Source of the DNA: Sphingomonas parapaucimobilis NBRC 15100
Lineage (GTDB): Bacteria; Pseudomonadota; Alphaproteobacteria; Sphingomonadales; Sphingomonadaceae
DNA: 64,000 nucleotides
Assembly (NCBI RefSeq): GCF_000787715.1
Contig: NZ_BBPI01000001.1
Location: forward strand, 62,001 to 126,000
Direction of reading: 5' to 3'
The notes beneath the pieces are model-generated. The model saw only the letters and a list, made by a program, of their open reading frames with translations, was not told the DNA's origin and did no database searches. Positions within the stretch are counted from its first letter, which is position 1; each line of letters starts with the position of its first letter. Both the position numbers and the translations under genes were made by a program. This document shows, in pieces, positions 18,713 to 27,790 of the stretch.

Positions 18713-20722
18713 ATGATGGCATTGACGAAGGCGGGGGCGCTCCTCGCGACATTGGCGGGATCGATGGTGGCACCGGGCGGGCAGGACCAGCTCGACCGAT
18801 ATCGCACGCAAATGGCGAATATGAGCCCCAATCAGACGGTGCAGGGCATGCCTGCACCCGCCGACGGCGCGATCGCGGCGGCGCTGGCCCAGTGGCGCGC
18901 GCTGCAACAGACCGATTCGCTGCCCTTCGACAGCTATGCCGGGTTCCTGATGGCGCATCCGGGCTGGCCGGGCGAGACGGGCAACCGCCGTGCCGCCGAG
19001 AAGCAGGCGGCGAACTTCACCGCCGCGCCATCGAGCATCGTCGCCTATTTCCGCCGCTTCCCGCCCCAGTCGGCGGCGGGCGGCGTGGCCTATGCCCGCG
19101 CGCTGCTCGCGACCGGCGCTCCCGCCGAAGCGGCGCAGGCGGCGCGAACGGCATGGCGGCGCGGCGTGCTGTCACCGAACGACGAAGCGCTGGTCATGTC
19201 GACCTTCGCCTCCGCGCTGACGCCCGAGGATCAGGACGCTCGGATGGATGCCCTGCTCTGGTCGGGGCAGACGACTGCGGCGGCGCGTCAGCTCAACTAT
19301 ACCAGTGCCGCACGGCGTCCGATCTTCGCGGCACGACTGGCCTTCCGCACCCGATCGGCGGATGCCCCCAGCCTGTCGGCCTCCACCGCCGAACTCTATG
19401 CCAATGATGCGGGCTATATCGCCGACCGTGCCATGTGGCTGCGCGATACCGGCGACAGCCTGACCGCGCGCTCCTCGCTCGCCCGTTCGCGGCAACTGGC
19501 CACCCGGCCGGGCAATGTCGAGAAATTCTATGAGGCATTGCTCGTCAATGCGCGCGCGGCGGCGGCCGACAACCAGCTCCAGACCGCCTATGACATCGCG
19601 CGGCAGGTGGACGACGCCTATCCGGCGGGCACCGATGTCTCGACCAAGCCCTATGGCGAGCGCGACGACTATACGAGCCTGGTCTGGCTCGCGGGGCAAA
19701 CCGCGATGAAACTGGCCCGCCCCGCCGATGCGATGACGCTGTTCGACCGCTATGGCCGGGGTAGCCAGTCGCCGCAGACCCGCGCCAAGGGCTTCTATTG
19801 GGCGGGTCGCGCGGCGGAGGCGGCTGGCCGTTCGAGCGAGGCGGCGGGTTTCTACAACCGGGCCGCGCAATATCGCGATCAATTCTATGGTCAGCTGGCG
19901 CTGGAGCGGACCGGCCGCCCGCTGGTCGCGCCGCCCGTGATCGCCGCGACCAATGTCGCGCCAGCCGTCCGCGCCGCCTTCGATGCGCGCGAGACGGTGC
20001 GCGCCGCCCGGTTCCTGGGCATGATCGGCCAGTGGCAGGACCAGAGCGCCTTCATCCGCCAGATCGCGGCGGATGCGGAGGACGAGAATGATCACCTGCT
20101 TGCCGCGGACCTGTCACGCAGCATCAACCGCCCCGACCTGGCCGTCATGGTCGGGCGCAGCGCGATGCAGAACGGGCTGACCGATTATTCGGCCGCTGGC
20201 TTTCCGACGATCCCGGTCCCGACCGGCTATGAGCAGAGCTGGACGATCATCCACGCCATCGCGCGGCAGGAAAGCCAGTTCGACCGCGCCGCCGTCAGCC
20301 ATGCGGGCGCGCGTGGCCTGATGCAGCTGATGCCCGCCACCGCCGCCGAGCAGTCGGGCAAGATCGGCTTGTCCTACTCGCCCGCCGCGCTGACCACCGA
20401 TCCGAACCTGTCGATCCAGCTGGGCGCCAGTTATTTCGAGAGAATCCGCAATAACTATGGCAGCTATCCACTTGCGATTGCAGCCTATAATGCGGGCGGC
20501 GGCAATGTGAACAAGTGGCTTCGCGCCAATGGCGACCCGCGCACCGGCTCGGTCGACATCGTCGACTGGATCGAGGCGATTCCCTATTCCGAGACCCGCA
20601 ACTATGTGCAGCGGGTCCTGGAGAATGCGGTCGTCTATGACCTGATGAACCCGGCGCGCGCGACCAGCCGGGGACCGACGCCGCTCAGCTGGTATCTGGG
20701 CAAGTCGTCGCGGCCGGGTTGA
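18713..20722 (+). CDS. soluble lytic murein transglycosylase (Slt family)
   Basis: Periplasmic peptidoglycan-cleaving enzyme of about 669 residues. A short hydrophobic N-terminus (MMALTKAGALLATLAGSM) looks like a weak signal. A long alpha-helical solenoid (about 40-480) forms the doughnut-shaped U-domain. The C-terminal SLT domain has AIARQESQFDRAAVSHAGAR with catalytic Glu, GLMQLMPATA, and LAIAAYNAGGGNVNKWL. ATGs at 18713 and 18716 are both possible. It is divergent from dapA and 30 bases upstream of the greB-like gene, with which it may be co-transcribed. Confidence 0.92.
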   Translation: MMALTKAGALLATLAGSMVAPGGQDQLDRYRTQMANMSPNQTVQGMPAPADGAIAAALAQWRALQQTDSLPFDSYAGFLMAHPGWPGETGNRRAAEKQAANFTAAPSSIVAYFRRFPPQSAAGGVAYARALLATGAPAEAAQAARTAWRRGVLSPNDEALVMSTFASALTPEDQDARMDALLWSGQTTAAARQLNYTSAARRPIFAARLAFRTRSADAPSLSASTAELYANDAGYIADRAMWLRDTGDSLTARSSLARSRQLATRPGNVEKFYEALLVNARAAAADNQLQTAYDIARQVDDAYPAGTDVSTKPYGERDDYTSLVWLAGQTAMKLARPADAMTLFDRYGRGSQSPQTRAKGFYWAGRAAEAAGRSSEAAGFYNRAAQYRDQFYGQLALERTGRPLVAPPVIAATNVAPAVRAAFDARETVRAARFLGMIGQWQDQSAFIRQIAADAEDENDHLLAADLSRSINRPDLAVMVGRSAMQNGLTDYSAAGFPTIPVPTGYEQSWTIIHAIARQESQFDRAAVSHAGARGLMQLMPATAAEQSGKIGLSYSPAALTTDPNLSIQLGASYFERIRNNYGSYPLAIAAYNAGGGNVNKWLRANGDPRTGSVDIVDWIEAIPYSETRNYVQRVLENAVVYDLMNPARATSRGPTPLSWYLGKSSRPG

Positions 20723-20752
20723 TCGCGGCGGCATAGGGAATAGAGGGGGGCG

Positions 20753-21235
20753 ATGGATCGTCCCAACTATATCACCCCGGCGGGCTATGCCGCGCTGCGT
20801 CAGGAATATGAGGCGCTGTTCGCGGTCGAGCGACCCAAGCTGGTCGACACGATCGCCTGGGCGGCTGGCAATGGCGACCGCTCCGAGAATGGCGACTATA
20901 TCTATGGTCGCAAGCGCCTGCGCGAAATCGACCGGCGGCTGGGATGGCTGTCCAAGCGGATGAAGGCTGCCAAGGTCATCGACCCTGCCCGGCAGGAAGA
21001 CCGCGGCAAGGTCTGGTTCGGCGCGACCGTCACGATCGCCGACGAAGACGACAACGAGCGCGTGCTCACGCTGGTCGGTGATGACGAGGCGGATGCGGGC
21101 AAAGGCCGGGTCGGCTGGAACGCGCCCCTCGTCCGGGCGCTGCGCGGGGCGTCGGTCGGCGATCTGCGGCGCGTGACGCTGCCGGCGGGGGAACGCGAAT
21201 ATGAAGTGATCGCCATCGCCTATCCCGATCCGTAA
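20753..21235 (+). CDS. greB: transcription elongation factor GreB
   Basis: Stimulates RNA cleavage by backtracked RNA polymerase. The 160-residue protein begins with MDRPNYITPAGYAALRQEYE and has the coiled-coil tip with conserved acidic residues (NGDRSENGDYIYGRKRLREI). A FKBP-like C-terminal domain ends in VGDLRRVTLPAGEREYEVIAI. YGRKRLREIDRR is typical of GreB rather than GreA. It starts 30 bases after the transglycosylase. Confidence 0.92.
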   Translation: MDRPNYITPAGYAALRQEYEALFAVERPKLVDTIAWAAGNGDRSENGDYIYGRKRLREIDRRLGWLSKRMKAAKVIDPARQEDRGKVWFGATVTIADEDDNERVLTLVGDDEADAGKGRVGWNAPLVRALRGASVGDLRRVTLPAGEREYEVIAIAYPDP

Positions 21236-21348
21236 CCGCATTCGCAACGGTTCGTTTCATATCCGGTTCTTGCTGTGGGACTGGCGGACAGCAAGATATT
21301 GCTCATGGGACAGCGATCCTCGCGGCCCTTCCTGAATGAGTATCGGTC

Positions 21349-21729
21349 ATGCCTATCCCCGCCCGTTTCTCCGCCCCGCTTCTGTCGCTGTTCCGGGCCG
21401 TCTTCGGCCTGATGTTCCTGGCGCACGGCGTCTCGAAATTCTTCGGGCTCCCGCCCTTCCCCATGCCGCTCAGTCCGTTGCTGACGGCGGCGGGCGTGCT
21501 GGAACTGGGCGGTGGCGCATTGCTGCTGATCGGGTTGTTCACGCGGCCCGTGGCCTTCCTGCTGGCGGGCCAGATGGCGGTCGCCTATTTCACGGCCCAT
21601 GCGCCGCAGGGTTTCCTGCCGCTGGCCAATGGCGGTGAGGCGGCGATTCTGTACTGCTTCGCCTTTCTGTACCTCGCGGCGGCCGGTGGCGGTTCGATCG
21701 GCGTCGATGCAATGCGCCGTGGCGACTGA
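21349..21729 (+). CDS. DoxX-family membrane protein
   Basis: 126-residue protein with four hydrophobic segments and DoxX signatures: LFRAVFGLMFLAHGVSKFFG, then AAGVLELGGGALLLIGLFTRP, and a C-terminal EAAILYCFAFLYLAAAGGG. DoxX proteins have been linked to thiol and oxidative-stress complexes in some bacteria; nothing here specifies the role. It stands alone, 114 bases after greB and 26 bases before the NYN gene, all rightward. Confidence 0.85.
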   Translation: MPIPARFSAPLLSLFRAVFGLMFLAHGVSKFFGLPPFPMPLSPLLTAAGVLELGGGALLLIGLFTRPVAFLLAGQMAVAYFTAHAPQGFLPLANGGEAAILYCFAFLYLAAAGGGSIGVDAMRRGD

Positions 21730-21755
21730 TCCGCGGCTCTGATAGTCAGGGCGCC

Positions 21756-22532
21756 ATGAACGCCCTGACCCACAATATCGCGCTGCTCATCGATGCCGAC
21801 AATGCGCAGTCGGCCGCCATCGACCCTGTGCTGACCGTGCTTGCCGAGCTGGGCACGGTCAATGTCCGCCGCGCCTATGGCAACTGGTCCAAGCCCGGCC
21901 TGAAGGGCTGGCGCGACGTCATGGTCAAGCACGGCATCGAGCCGCAGCAGCAGTTCGACCTGACCAAGGGCAAGAACGCCACCGACATGAAGATGACCAT
22001 CGATGCCATGGACCTGCTGTTCCGGGGGCGAATCGACGGGTTCGGCATCATGTCGTCGGACAGCGACTTCATGCCATTGGCCACGCGCATCCGGCAGGAC
22101 GGCTTTCCCGTCTATGGCTTCGGCAACAGCCGTACGCCCGAGGCATTCAAGCAGGCATGCAGCCGCTTCATCGATGTGGGCGCGCTGATCGGCGAAGCGG
22201 CCCGCCCCGCTGTTGCGAAGCCCGTTACGGCCGACGTCCCGCTGGCCGATTCGCTACCGCCCTCGATCGAACAGGCCAAGCGGACGGCTGGTACACCGCG
22301 CCCGATCGACGAGGAACTGCTCAAGCTGCTGGTCGACGCCTATAATTCGGTGAAGCGCGACGAGCGCGGCTTTGCCAGCCTGTCGGCCATCGGCCAGCTG
22401 GCGGGCAACCGCTCGAGCTTCGACACGCGCAATTTCGGCTTCAAGCGATTGTCCGACCTGATCGAGGCGGTCCCCAATTTCCAGACCGAACGGCGCGAAG
22501 ACGGCCGGACCTATGTGAAGCGGGTGCGGTAA
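21756..22532 (+). CDS. NYN-domain protein with C-terminal OST-HTH/LOTUS domain
   Basis: 258-residue protein. The N-terminal NYN (PIN-like) domain has NIALLIDADNAQ, with Asp13 and Asp15 as probable metal ligands, GKNATDMKMTIDAMDLL and GIMSSDSDFMPLATRIR, so the acidic site looks intact and RNase activity is plausible. After a Pro/Ala linker (about 145-180), residues 185-258 form an OST-HTH/LOTUS module (PIDEELLKLLVDAY, GQLAGNRSSFDTRNFGFKRL, FQTERREDGRTYVKRV), an RNA-binding fold that recognises structured or G-rich RNA. The target is unknown. The gene is convergent with the kinase at 22557. Confidence 0.87.
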   Translation: MNALTHNIALLIDADNAQSAAIDPVLTVLAELGTVNVRRAYGNWSKPGLKGWRDVMVKHGIEPQQQFDLTKGKNATDMKMTIDAMDLLFRGRIDGFGIMSSDSDFMPLATRIRQDGFPVYGFGNSRTPEAFKQACSRFIDVGALIGEAARPAVAKPVTADVPLADSLPPSIEQAKRTAGTPRPIDEELLKLLVDAYNSVKRDERGFASLSAIGQLAGNRSSFDTRNFGFKRLSDLIEAVPNFQTERREDGRTYVKRVR

Positions 22533-22555
22533 TCCTCCCCCGAGCGGGAAGGATT
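22531..22555. terminator. hairpin between convergent genes
   Basis: AATCCT pairs with AGGATT around an inner CCC/GGG, with one mismatch and a 5-base loop. It begins at the stop of the NYN gene and ends just before the stop of the convergent kinase gene. There is no T-tract, so it is only a possible bidirectional terminator. Confidence 0.4.
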
Positions 22556-22556
22556 C

Positions 22557-23741
22557 TCAATCCCTCGGATCGGGCATGGTCAGCGTCGCGCAGGTCCCCG
22601 GCGCGGCATCGTCGAACCGCACCTCGCCCCGCAACTGCCGGGCTAGGCTGGTGATCATCCGCATGCCCAGGCTGAGGCGGGAGGCTGCCTTCATGTCGAA
22701 ATCGGCGGGCAGGCCCTTGCCCTTGTCGCGCACCGACAGGACGATCTGTCCGTCCCGCGCGTGCAGGCCGACATCGATCACGCCGCCTTCCTCGCCATAG
22801 GCATATTTGATCGCGTTGGTCAGCAGCTCGGTCAGCATCAGCCCGATGGGGATCGCGGTATCGGCGTTCATCTCGATCGCCTCGATATCGCAATGCACCT
22901 CATGATCCTTGGCCTGCTGGGCCAGCTGATCCGCGATGCCACAGGCCAGGTCGTCGAGCGACACCATGCCGACCCGCTCGCTGCGCCACAGCCGGTCATG
23001 GGTCTGCGCGATGGCGGCGATCCGCGCCTGCGCATCGTTCAACATCCTCAGAACACGGGGGTCGTCATCCTCCTGCTTCTGGAGGTTCAGCATGGCCGAC
23101 ACCAGCGCCAGGCTGTTCTTGACCCGGTGGCTGGCCTCACGCGTCAGCAATTGCTGATGCTCCACCGCCTCGGCCAGACGGCGCTCGGCCTCCTGCCGCT
23201 CGATCGCGACACCGATCAGATTGGCGAAACCCTGCATGAAGGCAAGGTCGGCCTCCTCGAAACGGCCCTCGTCCGGGCTGTCGACCTCCAGCACCCCGTA
23301 ACGCTGGCCGGATGCCTCGACCAGCACGTTGATCGCGCGGCGAATCCTGTGGTCGGCCATGAATTGCGGCGTCCGAAACCGTTCTTCCTGGTCGAGATGG
23401 TTGGAAATGACCCCCTGCCCCGTCTGGAGCGCAAAGCCTGCTGGCGAACCCATATCGGTGCGCATCTCGGTCGAGCCGACCACACCCGCCCCCCAGCCCA
23501 CGCCGGTGCGAACCAGAAGCGTTTCCCGGTCTGCCTTGTATTCCAGAAATTTACAGAAGGAAGATCGCATCCCCTCTGCACAAAGCTCGGTCGCCCGCTG
23601 CAGCATTGGGTCCAGGTCGCGGGCGCGCAATGCCTCGATCCCGAAGGCGGCGAGGACCGATTGCTGGCGGAGCCGATAATGCAACTGCCCTGCGCTGGCG
23701 ATCTCACGATCTTCGCCCTGCGCCTGCTCCACTACCGCCAT
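22557..23741 (-). CDS. GAF-domain sensor histidine kinase (HisKA_2/HWE type)
   Basis: Cytosolic kinase of 394 residues without membrane segments. A GAF domain spans about 35-180 (FCKFLEYKADRETLLVRTGV, YGVLEVDSPDEGRF), then a short helix leads to the HisKA_2 motif with phospho-His in TREASHRVKNSLALVSAMLN. The ATPase part has LMLTELLTNAIKYAYGEEGG and VRDKGKGLPADFD. Kinases of this kind commonly act in the alphaproteobacterial general stress response (PhyR/NepR/EcfG), but no such partners are in the window. The signal bound by the GAF domain is unknown. Confidence 0.88.
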   Translation of the reverse strand: MAVVEQAQGEDREIASAGQLHYRLRQQSVLAAFGIEALRARDLDPMLQRATELCAEGMRSSFCKFLEYKADRETLLVRTGVGWGAGVVGSTEMRTDMGSPAGFALQTGQGVISNHLDQEERFRTPQFMADHRIRRAINVLVEASGQRYGVLEVDSPDEGRFEEADLAFMQGFANLIGVAIERQEAERRLAEAVEHQQLLTREASHRVKNSLALVSAMLNLQKQEDDDPRVLRMLNDAQARIAAIAQTHDRLWRSERVGMVSLDDLACGIADQLAQQAKDHEVHCDIEAIEMNADTAIPIGLMLTELLTNAIKYAYGEEGGVIDVGLHARDGQIVLSVRDKGKGLPADFDMKAASRLSLGMRMITSLARQLRGEVRFDDAAPGTCATLTMPDPRD

Positions 23742-23836
23742 TCCCCACCGCGCCCTTTGTTACCCTGTCGTTATAACGGTCCAGATGGGGATTGGCCGCA
23801 TCGGTTTAAACCCATGGGCCAGCGCCCGATACGGCA

Positions 23837-23866
23837 ACGCCCTCCCCGATCGCTCGGGAAGGGCGT
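23837..23866 (-). terminator. possible terminator downstream of ettA
   Basis: A 13-bp inverted repeat with one mismatch (ACGCCCT...CCCGA against TCGGG...AGGGCGT) and a 4-base loop lies 25 bases beyond the ettA stop. It has no T-tract on the minus strand, so it is a weak call; it may instead affect the leader of the downstream kinase gene. Confidence 0.45.
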
Positions 23867-23890
23867 CATCCGAAACCGACGTCGCCGGGA

Positions 23891-25570
23891 TCAGCGGGTC
23901 AGTTTCTTATAGGCCAGACGCGTCGGACGATCGGCGGCATCGCCCATACGGCGACGCTTGTCCTCTTCGTAGGATTCGTAATTGCCCTCGAACCATTCGA
24001 CATGGCTGTCGCCCTCGAACGCCAGGATGTGGGTGCAGAGGCGGTCGAGGAAGAAGCGGTCGTGGCTGATGACCACGGCGCAGCCCGCGAACGTCTCCAG
24101 CGCCTCTTCCAGCGCGCGAAGCGTTTCCACGTCGAGGTCGTTGGTCGGTTCGTCGAGCAGCAGGACGTTGCCGCCCTCCTTCAACATCTTGGCCATATGG
24201 ACGCGGTTGCGCTCGCCGCCCGACAGCTGGCCGACCTTCTTCTGCTGGTCGGGGCCGCGGAAGTTGAACGCGCCGACATAGGCGCGCGTGCCCAGCTCCT
24301 GCTTGCCGAAACGGAAGACCTCCAGCTCGTCGGAGATTTCCTGCCAGACATTCTTGTTGGGATCGAGGTCGTCGCGGCTCTGGTCGACATAGCCGAGCTT
24401 CACGGTCGAACCGATCTCGATCGTGCCCGCATCGGGCTGTTCCTGGCCGGTGATGAGCTTGAACAGCGTCGACTTGCCCGCGCCGTTCGGACCGATCACG
24501 CCGACGATACCGCCTGGCGGCAGCATGAAGTCGAGATTTTCGAACAGCAGCTTGTCGCCATAGGACTTGGTCAGCCCCTTGGCCTCGATCACCTTGCCGC
24601 CCAGGCGCTCGGGGATCTGGATCAGGATCTGCGCCTTGCCCGCGACGCGGTTCTCCTGCTTCTCCATCAGTTCCTCGAACGCGCGGATACGCGCCTTCGA
24701 CTTGGTCTGACGGGCCTTGGGCGTCTGACGCATCCAGGCCAGCTCGTCGGCGATCGCCTTCTGCTTGCCCGCCTCGTCGCGCTCCTCCTGCTCCAGGCGC
24801 TTGGCCTTCTTTTCCAGATAGCCGGAATAGTTGGATTCGTAGGTGTAGTAGCGGCCGCGATCCAGCTCGAGCACCCAGTTGACGACGTTATCCAGGAAGT
24901 AGCGGTCGTGGGTGACGAGGATGACGTTACCCGCATATTCCTTCAGATAGTTTTCCAGCCACGAGACACTTTCGGCGTCCAGGTGGTTGGTCGGTTCGTC
25001 GAGCAGCAGCACGTCGGGCTTTTCGAGCAGCAGCTTGCAGAGCGCCACGCGGCGCTTCTCACCACCCGACAGGCGGGTGACGTCGGCGTCGCCCGGCGGG
25101 CAGCGCAGCGCTTCCATCGCCTGTTCGAGCTGGCTGTCGAGCGACCAGCCGTCGACCGCATCGATCTTGGCCTGAAGCTCGCCCATCTCTTCCATCAGGG
25201 CGTCGAAATCGGTGTCGTCCTTGGGATCGCCCATCTCGGCCGAAATGGCGTTGAAGCGATCGACCAGATCGGCGACGGGGCGCACGCCGTCCTTGACATT
25301 GCCCATCACGTCCTTGGTGGGATCGAGCTGCGGCTCCTGCGCAAGATAGCCGACGCGGACACCCTCGGCGGCCCAGGCCTCGCCGGTGAAGTCGGTGTCC
25401 ATGCCCGCCATCACCTTCATCAGCGTGGACTTGCCCGCGCCGTTCGGGCCGATGATCGCGATCTTCGCGCTCGGCAGGAACTGAAGGTGGATGTTGTTGA
25501 GGACAGGCTTGTTGGCGCCGGGGAAGGTCTTGGTCAGACCCTTCATCACATAGGTATATTGGACGGCCAT
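23891..25570 (-). CDS. ettA: energy-dependent translational throttle protein EttA (ABC-F ATPase)
   Basis: Soluble ABC-F protein that binds the ribosomal E site and gates early elongation according to ATP/ADP ratio. It is 559 residues from the ATG at 25570 (MAVQYTYVMKGLTKTFPG), the typical EttA length and start. Two ABC cassettes have Walker A GPNGAGKSTLMKVMAG and GPNGAGKSTLFKLITG, signatures LSGGEKRRVALCKLL and LSGGERNRVHMAKML, and Walker B LLLDEPTNHLD and LLLDEPTNDLD. The linker between them (KKAKRLEQEERDEAGKQKAI) and the EttA arm insert in the first cassette fit the subfamily. It is divergent from the M28 peptidase gene. Confidence 0.95.
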   Translation of the reverse strand: MAVQYTYVMKGLTKTFPGANKPVLNNIHLQFLPSAKIAIIGPNGAGKSTLMKVMAGMDTDFTGEAWAAEGVRVGYLAQEPQLDPTKDVMGNVKDGVRPVADLVDRFNAISAEMGDPKDDTDFDALMEEMGELQAKIDAVDGWSLDSQLEQAMEALRCPPGDADVTRLSGGEKRRVALCKLLLEKPDVLLLDEPTNHLDAESVSWLENYLKEYAGNVILVTHDRYFLDNVVNWVLELDRGRYYTYESNYSGYLEKKAKRLEQEERDEAGKQKAIADELAWMRQTPKARQTKSKARIRAFEELMEKQENRVAGKAQILIQIPERLGGKVIEAKGLTKSYGDKLLFENLDFMLPPGGIVGVIGPNGAGKSTLFKLITGQEQPDAGTIEIGSTVKLGYVDQSRDDLDPNKNVWQEISDELEVFRFGKQELGTRAYVGAFNFRGPDQQKKVGQLSGGERNRVHMAKMLKEGGNVLLLDEPTNDLDVETLRALEEALETFAGCAVVISHDRFFLDRLCTHILAFEGDSHVEWFEGNYESYEEDKRRRMGDAADRPTRLAYKKLTR

Positions 25571-25676
25571 GGCGGCGCGGGGCTCCGTGCTTTTGCGACT
25601 GTGGGATATTTGCCCGCCCATGTAGTGGTTGCGCGGGCGGTTGGCAAACGGGACCGGCTGCGTAACACTCCATTCC

Positions 25677-27074
25677 ATGAAGCGCATTCTTCTCGCGGCC
25701 CTGACCGCCTCCGCCCTGTCCTCCCCCGCCCTGGCGCAACGGACCCCGCCGCCCCCGCCCGCAACCGTCGCTCCCGAGGTCGAACGACTGCGCGATGCGG
25801 CGCTGAACGATACGGTCGCCTGGGATATCGTCGAGGGGCTGACGACCGAAGTCGGCCAGCGGCTGGCCGGCACCGAAGCCGAAGCGCGCGCACGGGCATG
25901 GTCGGTGGCCAGGCTGACGGCGCTGGGCTTCAAGAATGTGCGGATCGAGCCCTATCGGATGCCGGTATGGGAACGCGGCGCCGAGAGCGCGGAAATCCTG
26001 GCGCCCTTTCCGCAGAAGCTGACGCTGGCCGCGCTCGGCAATTCGGGCGCGACACCGGCGGGCGGCCTGACGGGCGAGGTCGCGGTCTTCCCCAGCATGG
26101 CGGCGTTCCAATCGGCGCCCGATGACGCGATCCGCGGCAAGATCGTCTATATCGGCAATGCCATGCCCCGGACCCAGGATGGTTCGGGCTATGGCGCCTA
26201 TGGCACGGCGCGCTTCACCGGCCCTGCGTTGGCGGCCAGGCGCGGCGCGGTCGCGATCGTCATCCGCTCGATCGGCACCGACCATCATCGCTTCCCCCAT
26301 ACCGGCACCACCAACTTCCCCGAGGGCGTGAAGCCCATCCCGGCGGCCGCGCTCTCGGTTCCCGACGCCGAGCAGCTGGAGCGGATTGCCAGCCGGGGCC
26401 AGCCGGTCCGCATGAAGCTGGTCCTGACCCCGCGCATGGTCGGCACCCGCGAATCGGGCAACGTCATCGCCGAAGTGCCCGGCAGCGATCCGTCGGCGGG
26501 CATCGTGCTGGTCGGCGGCCATCTCGACAGCTGGGACCTCGGGACTGGCGCGATCGATGATGCCAGCGGTATCGCGATCACCGCCGCGGCGGCCAAGCGG
26601 ATCATGGATGCGGGTCAGCCGCGTCGGACCATCCGCGTCGTCTGGTTCGGGGCCGAGGAAGTCGGCGGCATGGGCGGCGAGGCCTATGCCAAGGCCCATG
26701 CCGGTGAGCGCCATGCCACGGCATCGGAAAGCGATTTCGGCGCGGACCGGGTCTGGCGGTTCGAGGTCAACCTGCCCGCCACCGCCAGGCCGATCGCGGA
26801 CCGGCTCCAGACCGCGCTCGCGCCGCTGGGCATCACGCGGGGCAGCGGCCTGGGCGGCGACGGCACCGATATCGGCCCGACGATCGAGCTTGGAACCGCC
26901 GGGATCGACCTGAACCAGTCGGGATGGGATTATTTCGATACTCATCACACGCCCGACGACGTGTTGGATCGCGTCGATCCGGCGGCGCTTCGCCAGAATG
27001 TCGCCGCCTGGACCGCCATGCTGGCGGTCGTCGCCAACGCGCCCGAAGCGATCGGCCCGGTCAGCCCACGCTGA
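25677..27074 (+). CDS. secreted M28-family metallopeptidase with PA domain
   Basis: 465-residue zinc aminopeptidase-like enzyme with a signal peptide (MKRILLAALTASALSSPALA). A PA insert occupies about 130-260. The M28 catalytic region has GGHLDSWDLGTGAIDDASG with His and Asp ligands, WFGAEEVGGMGGEAY with catalytic Glu and a ligand Glu, and a C-terminal DTHHTPDDVLDRVD supplying the last His. The family removes N-terminal residues from peptides, in the periplasm here. It stands alone between ettA and the small lipoprotein. Confidence 0.9.
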   Translation: MKRILLAALTASALSSPALAQRTPPPPPATVAPEVERLRDAALNDTVAWDIVEGLTTEVGQRLAGTEAEARARAWSVARLTALGFKNVRIEPYRMPVWERGAESAEILAPFPQKLTLAALGNSGATPAGGLTGEVAVFPSMAAFQSAPDDAIRGKIVYIGNAMPRTQDGSGYGAYGTARFTGPALAARRGAVAIVIRSIGTDHHRFPHTGTTNFPEGVKPIPAAALSVPDAEQLERIASRGQPVRMKLVLTPRMVGTRESGNVIAEVPGSDPSAGIVLVGGHLDSWDLGTGAIDDASGIAITAAAAKRIMDAGQPRRTIRVVWFGAEEVGGMGGEAYAKAHAGERHATASESDFGADRVWRFEVNLPATARPIADRLQTALAPLGITRGSGLGGDGTDIGPTIELGTAGIDLNQSGWDYFDTHHTPDDVLDRVDPAALRQNVAAWTAMLAVVANAPEAIGPVSPR

Positions 27075-27266
27075 TCCGTCGGTTTCATGGTAACCTTTTG
27101 GTAACGTCAACGCCTTGAAAAAGCCCGATCCGTGCCATCGGTTCGTCGCGAACCTTGCTTGTCCGTGAATTTTGCGGATTGACCGCGATGAACCGCACGT
27201 TATTTGAGCCGCTTCGCGACGGCATTCGGGCCGGCCGCGATTTTTGCTTTGCTTGGGAGCATTCGA

Positions 27267-27533
27267 ATGAAGAAGATCGCTTTCGTTCTCGCTGCCGCCG
27301 GCCTGATGTCCGTCGCCGCCTGCAACAAGTCGCCGGAAGCTGCCGCTGTTGAGAACAACGCGGACATGCTGGCTGACAACATGGAAATGTCGGCTGACAA
27401 CATGGAAGCCGCTGCGGACAACACCTCGAACGCTGCTGCTGCCGCGACCCTCGAGAACGCTGCCGACAACATGAACGCCGCTGCCGACAACGTCCGTGAC
27501 GCTGCCGACGCCAAGGCGGACAACATGCAGTAA
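27267..27533 (+). CDS. small repetitive Asn/Asp/Ala-rich lipoprotein
   Basis: 88-residue protein with signal and lipobox (MKKIAFVLAAAGLMSVAAC). After NKSPEAAAVE it is built of repeats of the form A-D-N-M/x (ADMLADNMEMSADNM, AADNMNAAADNV, AKADNMQ). The roughly 7-residue spacing suggests a continuous amphipathic helix or coiled coil, as in Lpp-like proteins. AGCATTCGAATG precedes the ATG at 27267 with GGGAG as SD. A strong terminator follows. The 193-base gap upstream should hold its promoter. Function unknown; a structural envelope role is a guess. Confidence 0.8.
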   Translation: MKKIAFVLAAAGLMSVAACNKSPEAAAVENNADMLADNMEMSADNMEAAADNTSNAAAAATLENAADNMNAAADNVRDAADAKADNMQ

Positions 27534-27580
27534 TAGCCGCCTCGGGCCTTCGGGTCCGAAGCGCCGACTGCTATGTCGGA

Positions 27581-27615
27581 AAAGGGCGCTTTCCATGCGG
27601 AAGCGCCCTTTTTCT
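27581..27615 (+). terminator. Rho-independent terminator of the repeat lipoprotein gene
   Basis: An 11-bp perfect stem (AAAGGGCGCTT paired with AAGCGCCCTTT) with a 9-base loop continues into TTTTTCTTT on the plus strand. It lies 48 bases after the lipoprotein stop. Confidence 0.9.
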
Positions 27616-27692
27616 TTGTCTCATTTCCTGTGCAAAGATGCCGCACGACGCTTGCGAAGTCCGGCTGCATCACGCTAACGACATTTGCGGTG

Positions 27693-27768
27693 GGGCCTGT
27701 AGCTCAACGGTTAGAGCTGGCCGCTCATAACGGCTAGGTTGCGGGTTCGAGTCCTGCCGGGCCCACCA
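27693..27768 (+). tRNA. tRNA with CAT anticodon (Met, or lysidine-type Ile2)
   Basis: A full cloverleaf can be folded. The acceptor stem is GGGCCTG with CGGGCCC (one G-T pair), the D stem is GCTC/GAGC, the anticodon stem GGCCG/CGGCT has loop CTCATAA, and the T stem GCGGG/CCTGC has loop TTCGAGT. Discriminator A and an encoded CCA follow. The anticodon is CAT. The first pair G1-C72 and normal acceptor pairing exclude an initiator tRNA, which has a mismatch there. Elongator Met and Ile2 (needing TilS) cannot be separated safely by eye. Confidence 0.93.
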
Positions 27769-27790
27769 AACCTCCCCTCGATATCGGCCA

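Noticed and set aside
25059..27596. 845-codon minus-strand open frame covering the M28 gene and part of ettA
   Set aside because: Shadow frame crossing two real genes, with no domain and biased Arg/Gly/His composition.
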